DNA from: CAZXFA01 sp964640085 | GTDB taxonomy: Bacteria > Actinomycetota > UBA4738 > HRBIN12 | Reading direction: 5' to 3' | DNA length: 64,000 bases | NCBI GenBank assembly: GCA_964640085.1 | Contig: CAZXFA010000013.1 | Location: forward strand, 1 to 64,000 | Shown here: positions 36,109 to 43,320 of the stretch, piece after piece | How the letters are laid out: each line of letters starts with the position of its first letter | Position numbering within the stretch: the first letter of the stretch is position 1 | Made by a program: the position numbers and the translations under genes | The notes under the pieces: generated by a model | What the model was told of the DNA's origin: nothing | What the model saw: only the letters and a program-made list of their open reading frames with translations | The model's database searches: none

Positions 36109-36708
36109 GTGTCGGAGGTCGTCAGCGTTCTGTTCGGACGCGAGGACATCCGCCGGCGGATCGAGGAGCTTGGCCGCACCATCACCGGGGATTATGAGGG
36201 GCGCGCGCCCGTCCTGATCTCGGTCCTGAAGGGCGGCACGGTGTTCCTCGTCGATCTGATCCGGGAGATCGGACTACCTCTGTCCATCGACCACATGGCC
36301 CTGTCTCGGTACGGAGGAGCGGTCGAGTCGATGGGCCGGGTCAGGATCGTCAAGGACCTCGACGAGGACATCGGTGGGAGAGACGTGATCGTCGTCGAGG
36401 ACATCGTGGACACCGGCCTCACGCTCAGCTACCTGATCTCCGTGCTCGGGTCCCGAGGCCCCGCCTCGGTCGAGGTATGTGCGCTGTTGGACAAGACGGC
36501 CCGCCGGATCGCGCCGCTGGAGATCCGCTACCGGGGGTTCGAGTGTCCCGACGAGTTCGTCGTGGGCTACGGGTTGGACTTCCAGGAGGCATACCGGAAC
36601 GTGCCCGACATCCTTGCGGTGCATGACCTCCCGGCGCTCCGGGGAGATCCGGACCTGCTGCTGCCGTACCTGCCCGGGGGGACCGGAGAGCCCCCGGAGA
36701 CCGCGTAG
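36109..36708 (+). CDS. hpt: Hypoxanthine(-guanine) phosphoribosyltransferase
   Basis: Protein of 199 aa from GTG 36109; TTG 36103 is two codons earlier in frame. The PRPP motif is DVIVVEDIVDTGLTLSYLI. VLKGGTVFLVDLIREI and the C-terminal PDEFVVGYGLDFQEAYRNVPDI are typical of HPRT. It salvages hypoxanthine or guanine with PRPP. A TACGAT hexamer (36094-36099) lies 9 nt upstream of the GTG, giving a near-leaderless promoter. Confidence 0.96.
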   Translation: MSEVVSVLFGREDIRRRIEELGRTITGDYEGRAPVLISVLKGGTVFLVDLIREIGLPLSIDHMALSRYGGAVESMGRVRIVKDLDEDIGGRDVIVVEDIVDTGLTLSYLISVLGSRGPASVEVCALLDKTARRIAPLEIRYRGFECPDEFVVGYGLDFQEAYRNVPDILAVHDLPALRGDPDLLLPYLPGGTGEPPETA

Positions 36709-36749
36709 GTTGCCGGAGCCAGAGGCCAGGTGTACGGTCGAGAACGGCC

Positions 36750-37229
36750 ATGTTGATCGAGATGGCGCTGGCGGGCGTCCGCATCGAGCTGCCGACGAAC
36801 TCACCAATCGTGCTCCTCCGCGAGGCGACGGGCGAGCGGTTCCTCCCCATCTGGATCGGCCAGCCGGAGGCCGCGGCCATCGCGATCGCGCTCCAGGGTG
36901 TGGTCACGCCGAGACCCATGACCCACGACCTGTTGAAGAACATCCTGGACGAGATGGCGGTACAGGTCGACAGCATCGTGATCACCGAGCTCCGGGACGG
37001 CACGTTCTACGCGGTGATCAACATGCAACGGAACGGCAACACCTACGAGGTGTCCTCGCGTCCCTCCGATGCGATCGCCCTGGCCGTGCGACTCGGGTGC
37101 AAGATCTTCGCCAACGATGAGGTGCTCTCGGAGGCCTCGATCCTCATCCCGAACGAAGGGGAGGAGGAGGAAGAGGTCGAGAAGTTCCGCGAGTTCCTCG
37201 AACAGGTCAACCCCGAGGACTTCCAATAG
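36750..37229 (+). CDS. Bifunctional nuclease family protein (DUF151)
   Basis: Protein of 159 aa. Family signatures: VVLLREATGERFLPIWIGQPEAAAIA-type sequence (here IVLLREATGERFLPIWIGQP), TPRPMTHDLLKNIL, TYEVSSRPSDAIALAVR. The C-terminal ~25 residues are acidic (GEEEEEVEKFREFLEQ). The family was named for DNase/RNase activity of a plant-type member; the role of the bacterial protein is unsettled. Same relative position as Rv1829 in M. tuberculosis. Confidence 0.93.
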   Translation: MLIEMALAGVRIELPTNSPIVLLREATGERFLPIWIGQPEAAAIAIALQGVVTPRPMTHDLLKNILDEMAVQVDSIVITELRDGTFYAVINMQRNGNTYEVSSRPSDAIALAVRLGCKIFANDEVLSEASILIPNEGEEEEEVEKFREFLEQVNPEDFQ

Positions 37230-37270
37230 CCGTCGCCGCTGGTGGGCGGGCGTCGGTCGCGGGATCTTGG

Positions 37271-37753
37271 TCAGCCGTAGAAGAGCTCCGTCCCCCAGAA
37301 CCATCGGCGACCGCAGGAGCTCTGTTCGTCGGGGCGGATCACACCGATACCGACGGCACGGAACTTGGGGTGGAGGAGGATGGCGCGATGGGTCTTCGAG
37401 CGGAGCCAGGCTCGGTGCAGCCGACGGAGGGTTCCTGCGCAACCGACGGCGGCGCCGCCCAGCTCGTAGTCGTAGCCGGAGAGGATGGCGCGAAGGTCCG
37501 GCGGGTGGAAGATCCGATCCTTGCGGACCATCTGACGGGAGTGTCTCTTGGCCTGCCTCGACAGCGATCGGTCCAGCCGGAGCGGCCGCAGCTCCCGCCG
37601 TTCGCGGGAGTGGTTGAGCATCCGCAGCAACTTCGCGCGGTAGCCGTCACCGGCGCGGGCGTCCGGGGGATCCACCACACCGAGACCGATCGAGAGGGCG
37701 GTGAGGAAGGCCAGGGCGCCGGCTCCCCACTTCCTCGTCGTCGGTCCGATCAT
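37271..37753 (-). CDS. Secreted CAP/SCP-domain protein (copy 1)
   Basis: Protein of 160 aa. Signal peptide (KWGAGALAFLTALSIGLGVV, cleavage after ~residue 34, DARA|GD). The CAP domain begins LLRMLNHSRERRELRPL and has LSRQAKRHSRQM, an extended loop with Cys and HPKFRAVGIGVI. Two Cys (~104 and ~147) could form a disulphide. It is a paralogue of the 41874 gene (same ending FYG). Basic residues are unusually frequent. Extracellular function is unknown; it is convergent with the bifunctional-nuclease gene, 41 bp apart. Confidence 0.85.
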   Translation of the reverse strand: MIGPTTRKWGAGALAFLTALSIGLGVVDPPDARAGDGYRAKLLRMLNHSRERRELRPLRLDRSLSRQAKRHSRQMVRKDRIFHPPDLRAILSGYDYELGGAAVGCAGTLRRLHRAWLRSKTHRAILLHPKFRAVGIGVIRPDEQSSCGRRWFWGTELFYG

Positions 37754-37828
37754 GCGCCCCCCGCCCGAGGATCCCGCACATGCTAGCGGGTCGCAGCACC
37801 CCTCGCATCGAGAAGGGCGAAAGGATGA

Positions 37829-37857
37829 TTGACACGGCCCGATGGGCCGCCTAGCCT
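37829..37857 (+). promoter_or_regulatory. merR promoter with a dyad in the spacer
   Basis: Consensus TTGACA (37829-37834), 17-bp spacer and TAGCCT (37852-37857), 29 bp before the merR ATG. The spacer holds a perfect inverted repeat CGGCCC-GAT-GGGCCG (37835-37849). A second palindrome, CGTAATTACG (37869-37878), lies in the leader and is strikingly AT-rich for this genome. Both are plausible operators, perhaps for the MerR protein itself. Confidence 0.65.
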
Positions 37858-37886
37858 AGCCACGCCCGCGTAATTACGGAGTTGTC

Positions 37887-38336
37887 ATGGCTGAGCAGGG
37901 GTATCGCGTCCCCGAGGTGACCAAGATCGTCGGGATCACGTACCGGCAGCTCGACTACTGGACACGGACGGGGCTGGTCAAACCCTCGGTCAAGGACGCC
38001 CGTGGGTCGGGGACCCAGCGCCTCTACTCGTTCCAGGATCTCGCGATGCTACGGCTCATCAAGCGGATGCTGGATTCGGGCGTGAACCTCCAGCAGATCC
38101 GCAAGGCGATCGGCACGCTGAGGGACCTGGCCCAGCCCACGCTGGGGACCACGCTCGTCTCCGACGGCAACCGGATCTACGCCGTGGAATCGCCGGAGAC
38201 GGTCGTCGACCTCCTCGCCAAGGGGCAGGGCGTCTTCGCGATAGCGGTCGACAAGGTATGGGACGAACTCGAGGGGACCCTCGCGAAGGGGAGCCGGAAG
38301 AAGGGTCGCGGAGCCGCCACGGCCGGAGGCGCGTGA
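37887..38336 (+). CDS. MerR-family transcriptional regulator
   Basis: Protein of 149 aa. Winged-helix start YRVPEVTKIVGITYRQLDYW, then TRTGLVKPS and RLYSFQDLAMLRLIKRMLDSGVNLQQIRKAI, followed by a short C-terminal effector part (VDLLAKGQGVFAIAVDKVWDELE) and a basic tail. It corresponds to Rv1830 in M. tuberculosis, between the bifunctional nuclease and gcvP. Effector unknown. The promoter upstream is a strong -35/-10 type with dyads that may be its own operator. The stop overlaps the next gene (GTGA). Confidence 0.9.
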   Translation: MAEQGYRVPEVTKIVGITYRQLDYWTRTGLVKPSVKDARGSGTQRLYSFQDLAMLRLIKRMLDSGVNLQQIRKAIGTLRDLAQPTLGTTLVSDGNRIYAVESPETVVDLLAKGQGVFAIAVDKVWDELEGTLAKGSRKKGRGAATAGGA

Positions 38337-38701
38337 ACGCGACGACCGCGATCGCGCAGCCGGTCGGGAGCGACGCCGTCCGGTTCGCCCATGCGAGCGA
38401 GCGTCAATTCGCCCGCCTGCTGGACTTCTACCAGATCGAGTGGGAGTACGAGCCACGCTCCTTCGACCTCGAGTGGGATCGTTACGGCAACGTCGTTCAA
38501 CGCTTCACGCCGGACTTCTACCTCCCGCAGTACGACCTGTACATCGAGATCACCACGCTCAACCAGAAGCTCGTCACGAAGAAGAACCGGAAGGTCCGTC
38601 GGCTCCGCGAGCTCTATCCCGGCGTGAACTGCAAGATCTTCTACCAGCGCGACTACCTGTCGCTGGTCTCCAAGTACGGCCTCGAGGACGTCTCGGGCTG
38701 A
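38333..38701 (+). CDS. Small protein with PD-(D/E)XK-like nuclease motif, function unknown
   Basis: Protein of 122 aa. The central strands read RFTPDFYLPQYDLYIEITTL, then NQKLVTKKNRKVRRLRELYP and KIFYQRDY. A PD followed by an acidic-x-Thr strand and a downstream Lys cluster is reminiscent of PD-(D/E)XK or Vsr-like endonucleases, but ExT replaces ExK and activity is not certain. It overlaps merR by 4 bases and precedes gcvPA, so it belongs to the merR operon. Homologues are common unnamed actinobacterial proteins at this locus. Confidence 0.75.
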   Translation: MNATTAIAQPVGSDAVRFAHASERQFARLLDFYQIEWEYEPRSFDLEWDRYGNVVQRFTPDFYLPQYDLYIEITTLNQKLVTKKNRKVRRLRELYPGVNCKIFYQRDYLSLVSKYGLEDVSG

Positions 38702-38736
38702 GGGTGACGGGCCGCAGGGCTTCCCCCGGAACGGGA

Positions 38737-38742
38737 TAGACT
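38737..38742 (+). promoter_or_regulatory. -10 hexamer TAGACT for gcvPA
   Basis: TAGACT lies 11 nt before the ATG of gcvPA, in the 52-bp gap after the small nuclease-like gene, leaving almost no leader. Confidence 0.5.
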
Positions 38743-38753
38743 GCCGTCCGGGG

Positions 38754-40079
38754 ATGAGGTTCGCGCCGCATACGGAGGCCGACGTTCGCCGGATGCTGGA
38801 GGCGGTCGGCCTGGGATCGCTGGACGACCTCTTCGACCAGATCCCTCCTTCGGTGCGGTTGGAGGGTTCGCTCGACCTACCGGACGGGGTCTCCGAGATG
38901 GAGATCCTGGAGGGTCTGCGCGGGCTCGCCGGACGCAACTGGAACGTCGATGACCTGATCTGCTTCGCGGGGGGGGGCGCCTACGACCACTACGTCCCGG
39001 CCGTCGTGTGGGCGCTGGCCGGCCGGTCGGAGTTCTACACGTCCTATACCCCGTACCAGCCCGAGCTGTCCCAGGGGGTGCTCCAGGCCCTGTTCGAGTA
39101 CCAGTCGATGATCTGCGAGCTCACCGGTCTGGATGTGAGCAACGCCTCGCTCTACGACGGTGCCACCGCGTTGGCCGAGGCCGTCAACCTCGCGCGGTCC
39201 GCCCCGGGACGGGACCGGGTGCTGGTCAGCGCCGGGGTCGATGCCCGGTACGTGGAGACCCTCCGGACCTACGGGACGGGTGCCGGGTACGAGCCCGAGG
39301 TCTTCGAGGTCGTGAACGGACGGGGCGGGCGTCCCGACGTGGGAGAGGACGTGGCCTGTGTGATCGTCCAGCACCCGAACGCGTTCGGGCTGCTCGAGTC
39401 GGTCCATGAGCAGTTCGCCCGCGCCCGCGCGGGTGGCGCACGCGCGATCCAGGTCTTCGATCCGCTGTCGCTCGGTGTGCTCGCTCCGCCGGGGGAGCTC
39501 GGCGCAGACCTCGCCGTGGCGGAGGGGCAGGTGCTCGGGAACCACCTGAGCTTCGGTGGACCGTACCTCGGCGTGATCGCGGCCCGGATGGACGACGTAC
39601 GGCGGCTGCCGGGCCGGATCGTGGGGGAGACGCGGGACGTCGACGGCCGGACCGGCTACGTCCTGACCCTCCAGGCCCGGGAGCAGCACATCCGGCGAGA
39701 GAAGGCCACGTCGAACATCTGTACCAACCAGACCTTGATGGCGATCGCCGCCACGGTGTACCTGGGATGGCTGGGGCCACGGGGTCTGGAAGAGCTCGGC
39801 CGTCGGTGCGCTGCCAAGGCCGCGTACGCGGCCGAGCGTTTGACCGCGATCCCCGGGGTAGAGCACCTGTTCCCGGGGGCATCGTTCTTCAAAGAGTTCC
39901 CGCTGATGCTGCCGCGTCCGGCGACCGAGGTTCGGGACGCGTTGGTCGAGCGCGGGTACCTGGCGGGCGTGCCGCTGCCCGACGCGGAGAGTCGGGCGCT
40001 CCTGGTGGCGGTCACCGAGCGCCGCACCCGTGAGGAGATCGACGGGCTGGCCTCCGCGCTCCGCGAGGTCGTGTCGTGA
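38754..40079 (+). CDS. gcvPA: Glycine dehydrogenase (decarboxylating) subunit 1
   Basis: Protein of 441 aa. Starts RFAPHTEADVRRMLEAVGL, then ICFAGGGAYDHYVPAVV, TSYTPYQPELSQGVLQALFE, GNHLSFGGPYLGVIAAR and TSNICTNQTLMAIAATVYL, all hallmarks of the N-terminal half of P protein. It is the alpha subunit of the two-part enzyme; it lacks the PLP lysine, which is on gcvPB. It overlaps gcvPB by 4 bases (GTGA). The split form contrasts with the single gcvB (Rv1832) of mycobacteria. Confidence 0.97.
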   Translation: MRFAPHTEADVRRMLEAVGLGSLDDLFDQIPPSVRLEGSLDLPDGVSEMEILEGLRGLAGRNWNVDDLICFAGGGAYDHYVPAVVWALAGRSEFYTSYTPYQPELSQGVLQALFEYQSMICELTGLDVSNASLYDGATALAEAVNLARSAPGRDRVLVSAGVDARYVETLRTYGTGAGYEPEVFEVVNGRGGRPDVGEDVACVIVQHPNAFGLLESVHEQFARARAGGARAIQVFDPLSLGVLAPPGELGADLAVAEGQVLGNHLSFGGPYLGVIAARMDDVRRLPGRIVGETRDVDGRTGYVLTLQAREQHIRREKATSNICTNQTLMAIAATVYLGWLGPRGLEELGRRCAAKAAYAAERLTAIPGVEHLFPGASFFKEFPLMLPRPATEVRDALVERGYLAGVPLPDAESRALLVAVTERRTREEIDGLASALREVVS

Positions 40080-41599
40080 ACGGCGAAGGGAGCCGCGCTG
40101 TGGCCCCCGCCGAGCCGGTAGCCCGCCGGGTCGGGGCGCCTGTCCGGATCCAGGGGCCGCCCGACCGTGCGGGAACGCTGAAGGATCTGTCCCGTCCCGG
40201 ACGCGGCGCTTGGAGCTTCTCCGCGCTGGACGTCCCCGACGTCCGCCTCCCGGGGGAGCACGCGCGTCGCGAGCCGCCCGATCTCCCCGAGGTTGCCGAA
40301 CGCGACCTGGTCAGCCACTACACCCGCCTCTCGCAGCTGAACTACGGGGTCGACACGGGCATCTACCCGCTCGGGTCGTGCTCGATGAAGTACAACCCCA
40401 AGATCGCCGAGGTGGTCGCGGGGATGCCCGGGTTCCAACGGCTGCACCCCCTCCAGCCAGATCACACCACCCAGGGAGCCCTGGCGCTGCTGTGGCAGCT
40501 GGAGCGAGCGCTCTGCGAGATCACCGGCATGACGCGGGCCACGCTGCAGCCGCCGGCCGGTGCGTGTGGGGAGCTCACCGGGCTGTTGATCATGCGACGG
40601 TTCCACTCGAAGAACGGGAACCCCCGCCGGAGGATCGCGATTCCGGACTCGGCCCACGGAACGAACCCGGCGAGCGTCCGCCTGGCCGGATACGAAGCGG
40701 TCCACATCCCGAGCGACGCTCGAGGACTCGTGGACGTGGGCGCCCTGGAGAAGCTGGTGGACGAGGACGTCGCCGGGCTCATGCTCACCAACCCGAACAC
40801 CGTGGGTCTGTTCGAAGAGGAGATCGAGCGGATCACCGAGGTCGTGCACGGCGTGGGTGGGCTCGTCTACTACGACGGAGCGAACCTGAACGCGATCCTC
40901 GGACGGTGCCGCCCCGGCGACATGGGGTTCGACATCGTCCATATCAACACCCACAAGACCTTCGCCACCCCACACGGTGGGGGAGGGCCCGGAGCGGGTC
41001 CGGTAGGTGTCACGGAGAGGCTCGTTGCGTTCCTCCCGTTCCCCCGCGTCGAGCGCGACGCAGGATCGGAGACCTATCGGCTGGAGGACGAGTACCCGGA
41101 CTCGATCGGCAGGATGCACGGGTTCCTCGGGAACTTCGGCGTGCTCGTCCGCGCGTACGCCTACGTCTTCCTCCATGGACGCGACGGCCTCAAGGAGATC
41201 GCCGATCGCTCTGTGCTGAACGCCAACTACCTGGCTGATCGGGTCAAGGAGGCGTTCCCGCTCGCCTACGGAGGGCGCCCGATGCACGAGTTCGTGGCGA
41301 CCGCCAGGCGGTTGAAGGAGGAAGCGGGCATCCGCGCGATGGACCTGGCCAAGCGACTGATCGATCTCGGCTACCATCCCTCGACGGTCTACTTCCCGCT
41401 CATCGTGGAGGAGGCGATGATGGTCGAGCCCACGGAGACCGAAACACGAGAGAGCCTCGACGCGTTCGCCGAGGCGCTCCTGCGGGCTCACCGCGAGGCT
41501 CACGAGGATCCCGATCTCCTGCACGAGGCGCCCACCACCACGCCCGTGCGCCGGCTCGACGAAGCCCTGGCCGCCCGCCACCTGAAGCTCAGCTGGTAG
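40076..41599 (+). CDS. gcvPB: Glycine dehydrogenase (decarboxylating) subunit 2
   Basis: Protein of 507 aa. YGVDTGIYPLGSCSMKYNPK, ARG/PDSAHGTNPASVRLAGY, and the PLP-binding Lys in DIVHINTHKTFATPHGGGGP identify the catalytic half. The C-terminal PTETETRESLDAFAEAL is also typical. With gcvPA it decarboxylates glycine and passes the aminomethyl group to GcvH. GTG start overlaps the gcvPA stop. A 274-bp intergenic region with a riboswitch follows. Confidence 0.97.
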   Translation: MNGEGSRAVAPAEPVARRVGAPVRIQGPPDRAGTLKDLSRPGRGAWSFSALDVPDVRLPGEHARREPPDLPEVAERDLVSHYTRLSQLNYGVDTGIYPLGSCSMKYNPKIAEVVAGMPGFQRLHPLQPDHTTQGALALLWQLERALCEITGMTRATLQPPAGACGELTGLLIMRRFHSKNGNPRRRIAIPDSAHGTNPASVRLAGYEAVHIPSDARGLVDVGALEKLVDEDVAGLMLTNPNTVGLFEEEIERITEVVHGVGGLVYYDGANLNAILGRCRPGDMGFDIVHINTHKTFATPHGGGGPGAGPVGVTERLVAFLPFPRVERDAGSETYRLEDEYPDSIGRMHGFLGNFGVLVRAYAYVFLHGRDGLKEIADRSVLNANYLADRVKEAFPLAYGGRPMHEFVATARRLKEEAGIRAMDLAKRLIDLGYHPSTVYFPLIVEEAMMVEPTETETRESLDAFAEALLRAHREAHEDPDLLHEAPTTTPVRRLDEALAARHLKLSW

Positions 41600-41731
41600 G
41601 CGCAGCGCTCGTTCACCCCGGGGGGTCGAGCCCGTCCGAACGGTCCATCCGATCCTGGTCACGACGGGCCATCGCGGTCTCAAGACCGCCCCACTTGCGG
41701 CCGATACCCGAGGTGGAAGACCGAAGGAACC

Positions 41732-41819
41732 GGTCCCGAGAATGGCAAACCGCCGGTGACGGCGGGTGCGCAAAGCTCCGGGCCTCCGCGAGGGGAGGTG
41801 GCCGAGCTGCCGAAGGACC
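41732..41819 (+). ncRNA. Cyclic-di-GMP-I (GEMM) class riboswitch aptamer
   Basis: All recognisable parts of the GEMM-I fold are here. P1 is GGTCC (41732-41736) with GGACC (41815-41819). The conserved GGCAAACC is at 41744. P2 is CCGCCG with CGGCGG around a GNRA loop GTGA (41756-41759). The conserved CGCAAAGC is at 41769-41776. P3 is GCTCCGGGCC.. with ..GGTGGCCGAGC, ending CTGCCGAAGG (compare GGGGTTACCGATGG in the Vibrio aptamer). It lies 54 nt before the ATG of a secreted CAP protein on the same strand. The ligand is c-di-GMP by family; the GEMM-Ib variant binding 3',3'-cGAMP cannot be excluded without modelling. Confidence 0.85.
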
Positions 41820-41824
41820 TGAGC

Positions 41825-41865
41825 CCCCGACGAGCTCCGGGCCACGGGACCCAGCAGTCGGGAGG
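41825..41865 (+). promoter_or_regulatory. Riboswitch expression platform over the ribosome site
   Basis: CCCGAC (41826-41831) pairs with GTCGGG (41857-41862), whose end overlaps the Shine-Dalgarno sequence GGGAGG (41860-41865), 8 nt before the ATG. The loop contains GCTCCGGGCC (41834-41843), an exact copy of the 5' strand of aptamer P3 (41775-41784). It could therefore compete for the P3 3' strand. This suggests translational control by strand exchange. No poly-T terminator is seen. Confidence 0.6.
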
Positions 41866-41873
41866 CTTCGCCG

Positions 41874-42347
41874 ATGCACCTGCGCCTGGGACGGAGTCGC
41901 TTGGGATCCGGGATCGCAGTGGCGCTCGTGGCTCTCCTGTTGACGAGCGTCGCGCCGGATGGATCGACCGCGGCCGCCGAACGCACCGGGCGCCGGATGC
42001 AGATGCTGGGACTCACGAACGAGGCCAGGGTCCGTCACGACCGTCAGGCCCTGAGCTTCGCGGCCCGGCTCTCGCGGTATGCGAAGCAGCACAGCCGTGA
42101 GATGGCGGAAGCTGGCTACTTGTTCCACTCGACCGCCGACGAGCTGCGTCGGGGCCTCGATGGCTACCACTGGCAGCTCGGTGGCGAGAACATCGGGGTC
42201 GGGGGATCGCTCGAGAGCCTCCAGGACGCCTTCCTAGCCAGCAGGGCACACCGCCAGAACATCCTCCGCCGGGTCTACGACCATGCGGCGGTCGGGATCG
42301 TCCGGGCGGACGAAAGGATCTGGGTGACGGTGATCTTCTACGGATAA
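41874..42347 (+). CDS. Secreted CAP/SCP-domain protein (copy 2), riboswitch-controlled
   Basis: Protein of 157 aa. Signal peptide (RLGSGIAVALVALLLTSVAP, cleavage near residue 36, TAAA|ER). CAP domain: MLGLTNEARVRHDRQALSF, LSRYAKQHSREMAEAGYLFHS, the conserved GENIGVG, then SLQDAFLASRAHRQNILRR and VGIVRADERIWVTVIFYG. Conserved His and Glu of the CAP cavity (FHS, GEN, SRAHR) are present. It is probably an extracellular or wall-associated protein, as in the YkwD group. Expression is predicted to respond to a cyclic dinucleotide. A strong hairpin terminator follows 31 nt after the stop. Confidence 0.92.
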   Translation: MHLRLGRSRLGSGIAVALVALLLTSVAPDGSTAAAERTGRRMQMLGLTNEARVRHDRQALSFAARLSRYAKQHSREMAEAGYLFHSTADELRRGLDGYHWQLGGENIGVGGSLESLQDAFLASRAHRQNILRRVYDHAAVGIVRADERIWVTVIFYG

Positions 42348-42377
42348 CCCGACGGAGAGCGAGCGGCATCGCGGAAG

Positions 42378-42414
42378 ACCGAAGGCCCCGGGCGATCGCC
42401 CCGGGGCCTTCGGT
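42378..42414. terminator. Bidirectional terminator hairpin
   Basis: Perfect 14-bp inverted repeat (ACCGAAGGCCCCGG with CCGGGGCCTTCGGT) and a 9-nt loop, placed between the convergent CAP gene (+) and LAFTG gene (-). It is suited to end both transcripts. Confidence 0.85.
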
Positions 42415-42443
42415 ATGCGTTCCTCCCGACCTACGTCCGGTCG

Positions 42444-43242
42444 TTACTCCTCGTCCCGCCTGCGACGGCTGCCTGCCCACATGAGGCCGGTGCCCGCCGT
42501 GAGGAGCGAGAGGGCTACCGCGCCGAGCGGCAAGGCGCTCTCCGGGCCTGTGAATGCCAGACCACCGGGCGAGCTCGGCTCGACGGTCGTCGGAGCCACG
42601 GTCGGCTCCTCCGTCGTGGGCTCGACGGTCGTGGGGGCAACCGTCGGCGGCGTGGTGGTCGTCGGCGGCGTGGTGGTCGTCGGCGGCGTGGTGGTCGTCG
42701 GCGGCGTGGTGGTCNNNNNNNNNNNNNNNNNNNNNNNNNNNNNNNNNNNNNNNNNNNNNNNNNNNNNNNNNNNNNNNNNNNNNNNNNNNNNNNNNNNNNN
42801 NNNNNNNNNNNNNNGTGGTCGACGGGGTGCAGTGCGAGATCGTCAGGACGGGGGTGGGGGGATCGCCCTCGCCGTCCCAGCTCCACGTCGCGTACGCGGT
42901 CGTGCTCCCCGCCGACGTCGCGGGCCCCGGCACCTCGGCACGGAAGGCGTTCCCCTGCGCACTCATGCCGTACGACGTGCCGTTCACGAAGAGCTGCACG
43001 TTACTCACATCGTTTGCGGCGACGCCGAAACCGGACAGGATCCACAGGGTGGTCCCCCCCTCGCAGGGGAGGTTCGTCGACCCATTCCCGGTCCAAGGGG
43101 TGGTCTCCACGCTCGCCAGCGCCGTCGTGGAGAAGAACAGGACCTGGGCGACCACGAGCACGAAGGAGGCGATCACCCCCAGGAAACCCAAACGGGTCAT
43201 GGCTTTCGCAGTACTTCTCGTGGTGCGGTTCGTTCCAGACAT
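42444..43242 (-). CDS. Sortase-E type (LAFTG) cell-wall surface protein, interrupted by an assembly gap
   Basis: N-terminal signal/anchor (FLGVIASFVLVVAQVLFFST) and an extracellular domain of ~110 residues with two Cys (LPCEGGTTLWILSG and LTISHC). Then comes a Thr/Pro stalk of TTTPPT repeats, a TVAPTTVEP spacer, the sorting signal LAFTG, a hydrophobic helix (ALPLGAVALSLLTAGTGLMW) and the basic tail SRRRRDEE. LAxTG is the class E sortase signal of high-GC Actinobacteria. The 100-N block sits inside the repeat stalk. The two sides read in different frames only because 100 is not a multiple of 3. No sortase gene is in the window. Confidence 0.85.
42643..42714. repeat. 18-bp tandem repeat, at least 4 copies, running into the gap
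   Basis: Four perfect copies of GTCGGCGGCGTGGTGGTC (TTTPPT on the minus strand) end exactly at the first N. The array encodes the wall-spanning stalk of the LAFTG protein and is the obvious cause of the assembly break. The true copy number is unknown. Confidence 0.95.
42715..42814. other. Assembly gap of 100 N
   Basis: Exactly 100 N, the conventional scaffold placeholder, so the true length is unknown. If the surface-protein gene is intact, the real gap length must be a multiple of 3. Confidence 0.98.
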
Positions 43243-43314
43243 CGACTTCCGACCTCCCGACTGGCGAGCCTTGCGTAGGACGGTGGGGGGACTCGCCTCG
43301 TCCCCTCGTTGTGG

Positions 43315-43320
43315 AGTGTA
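43315..43320 (-). promoter_or_regulatory. -10 hexamer TACACT for the LAFTG gene
   Basis: On the minus strand TACACT is preceded at 17 bp by a weak ATGGAC -35 and followed by a leader of about 66 nt. The leader holds a 6-bp hairpin (GGCGAG/CTCGCC) and a GGGAGG ribosome site. Confidence 0.5.

Noticed and set aside
41732..41819. ydaO-type cyclic-di-AMP riboswitch
   Set aside because: This class is common upstream of actinobacterial cell-wall genes, but the GGCAAACC / GNRA P2 / CGCAAAGC core is that of GEMM-I, not ydaO.
42643..42714. CRISPR-like repeat array
   Set aside because: The 18-bp units are contiguous with no spacers and encode a TTTPPT stalk in the LAFTG surface protein.
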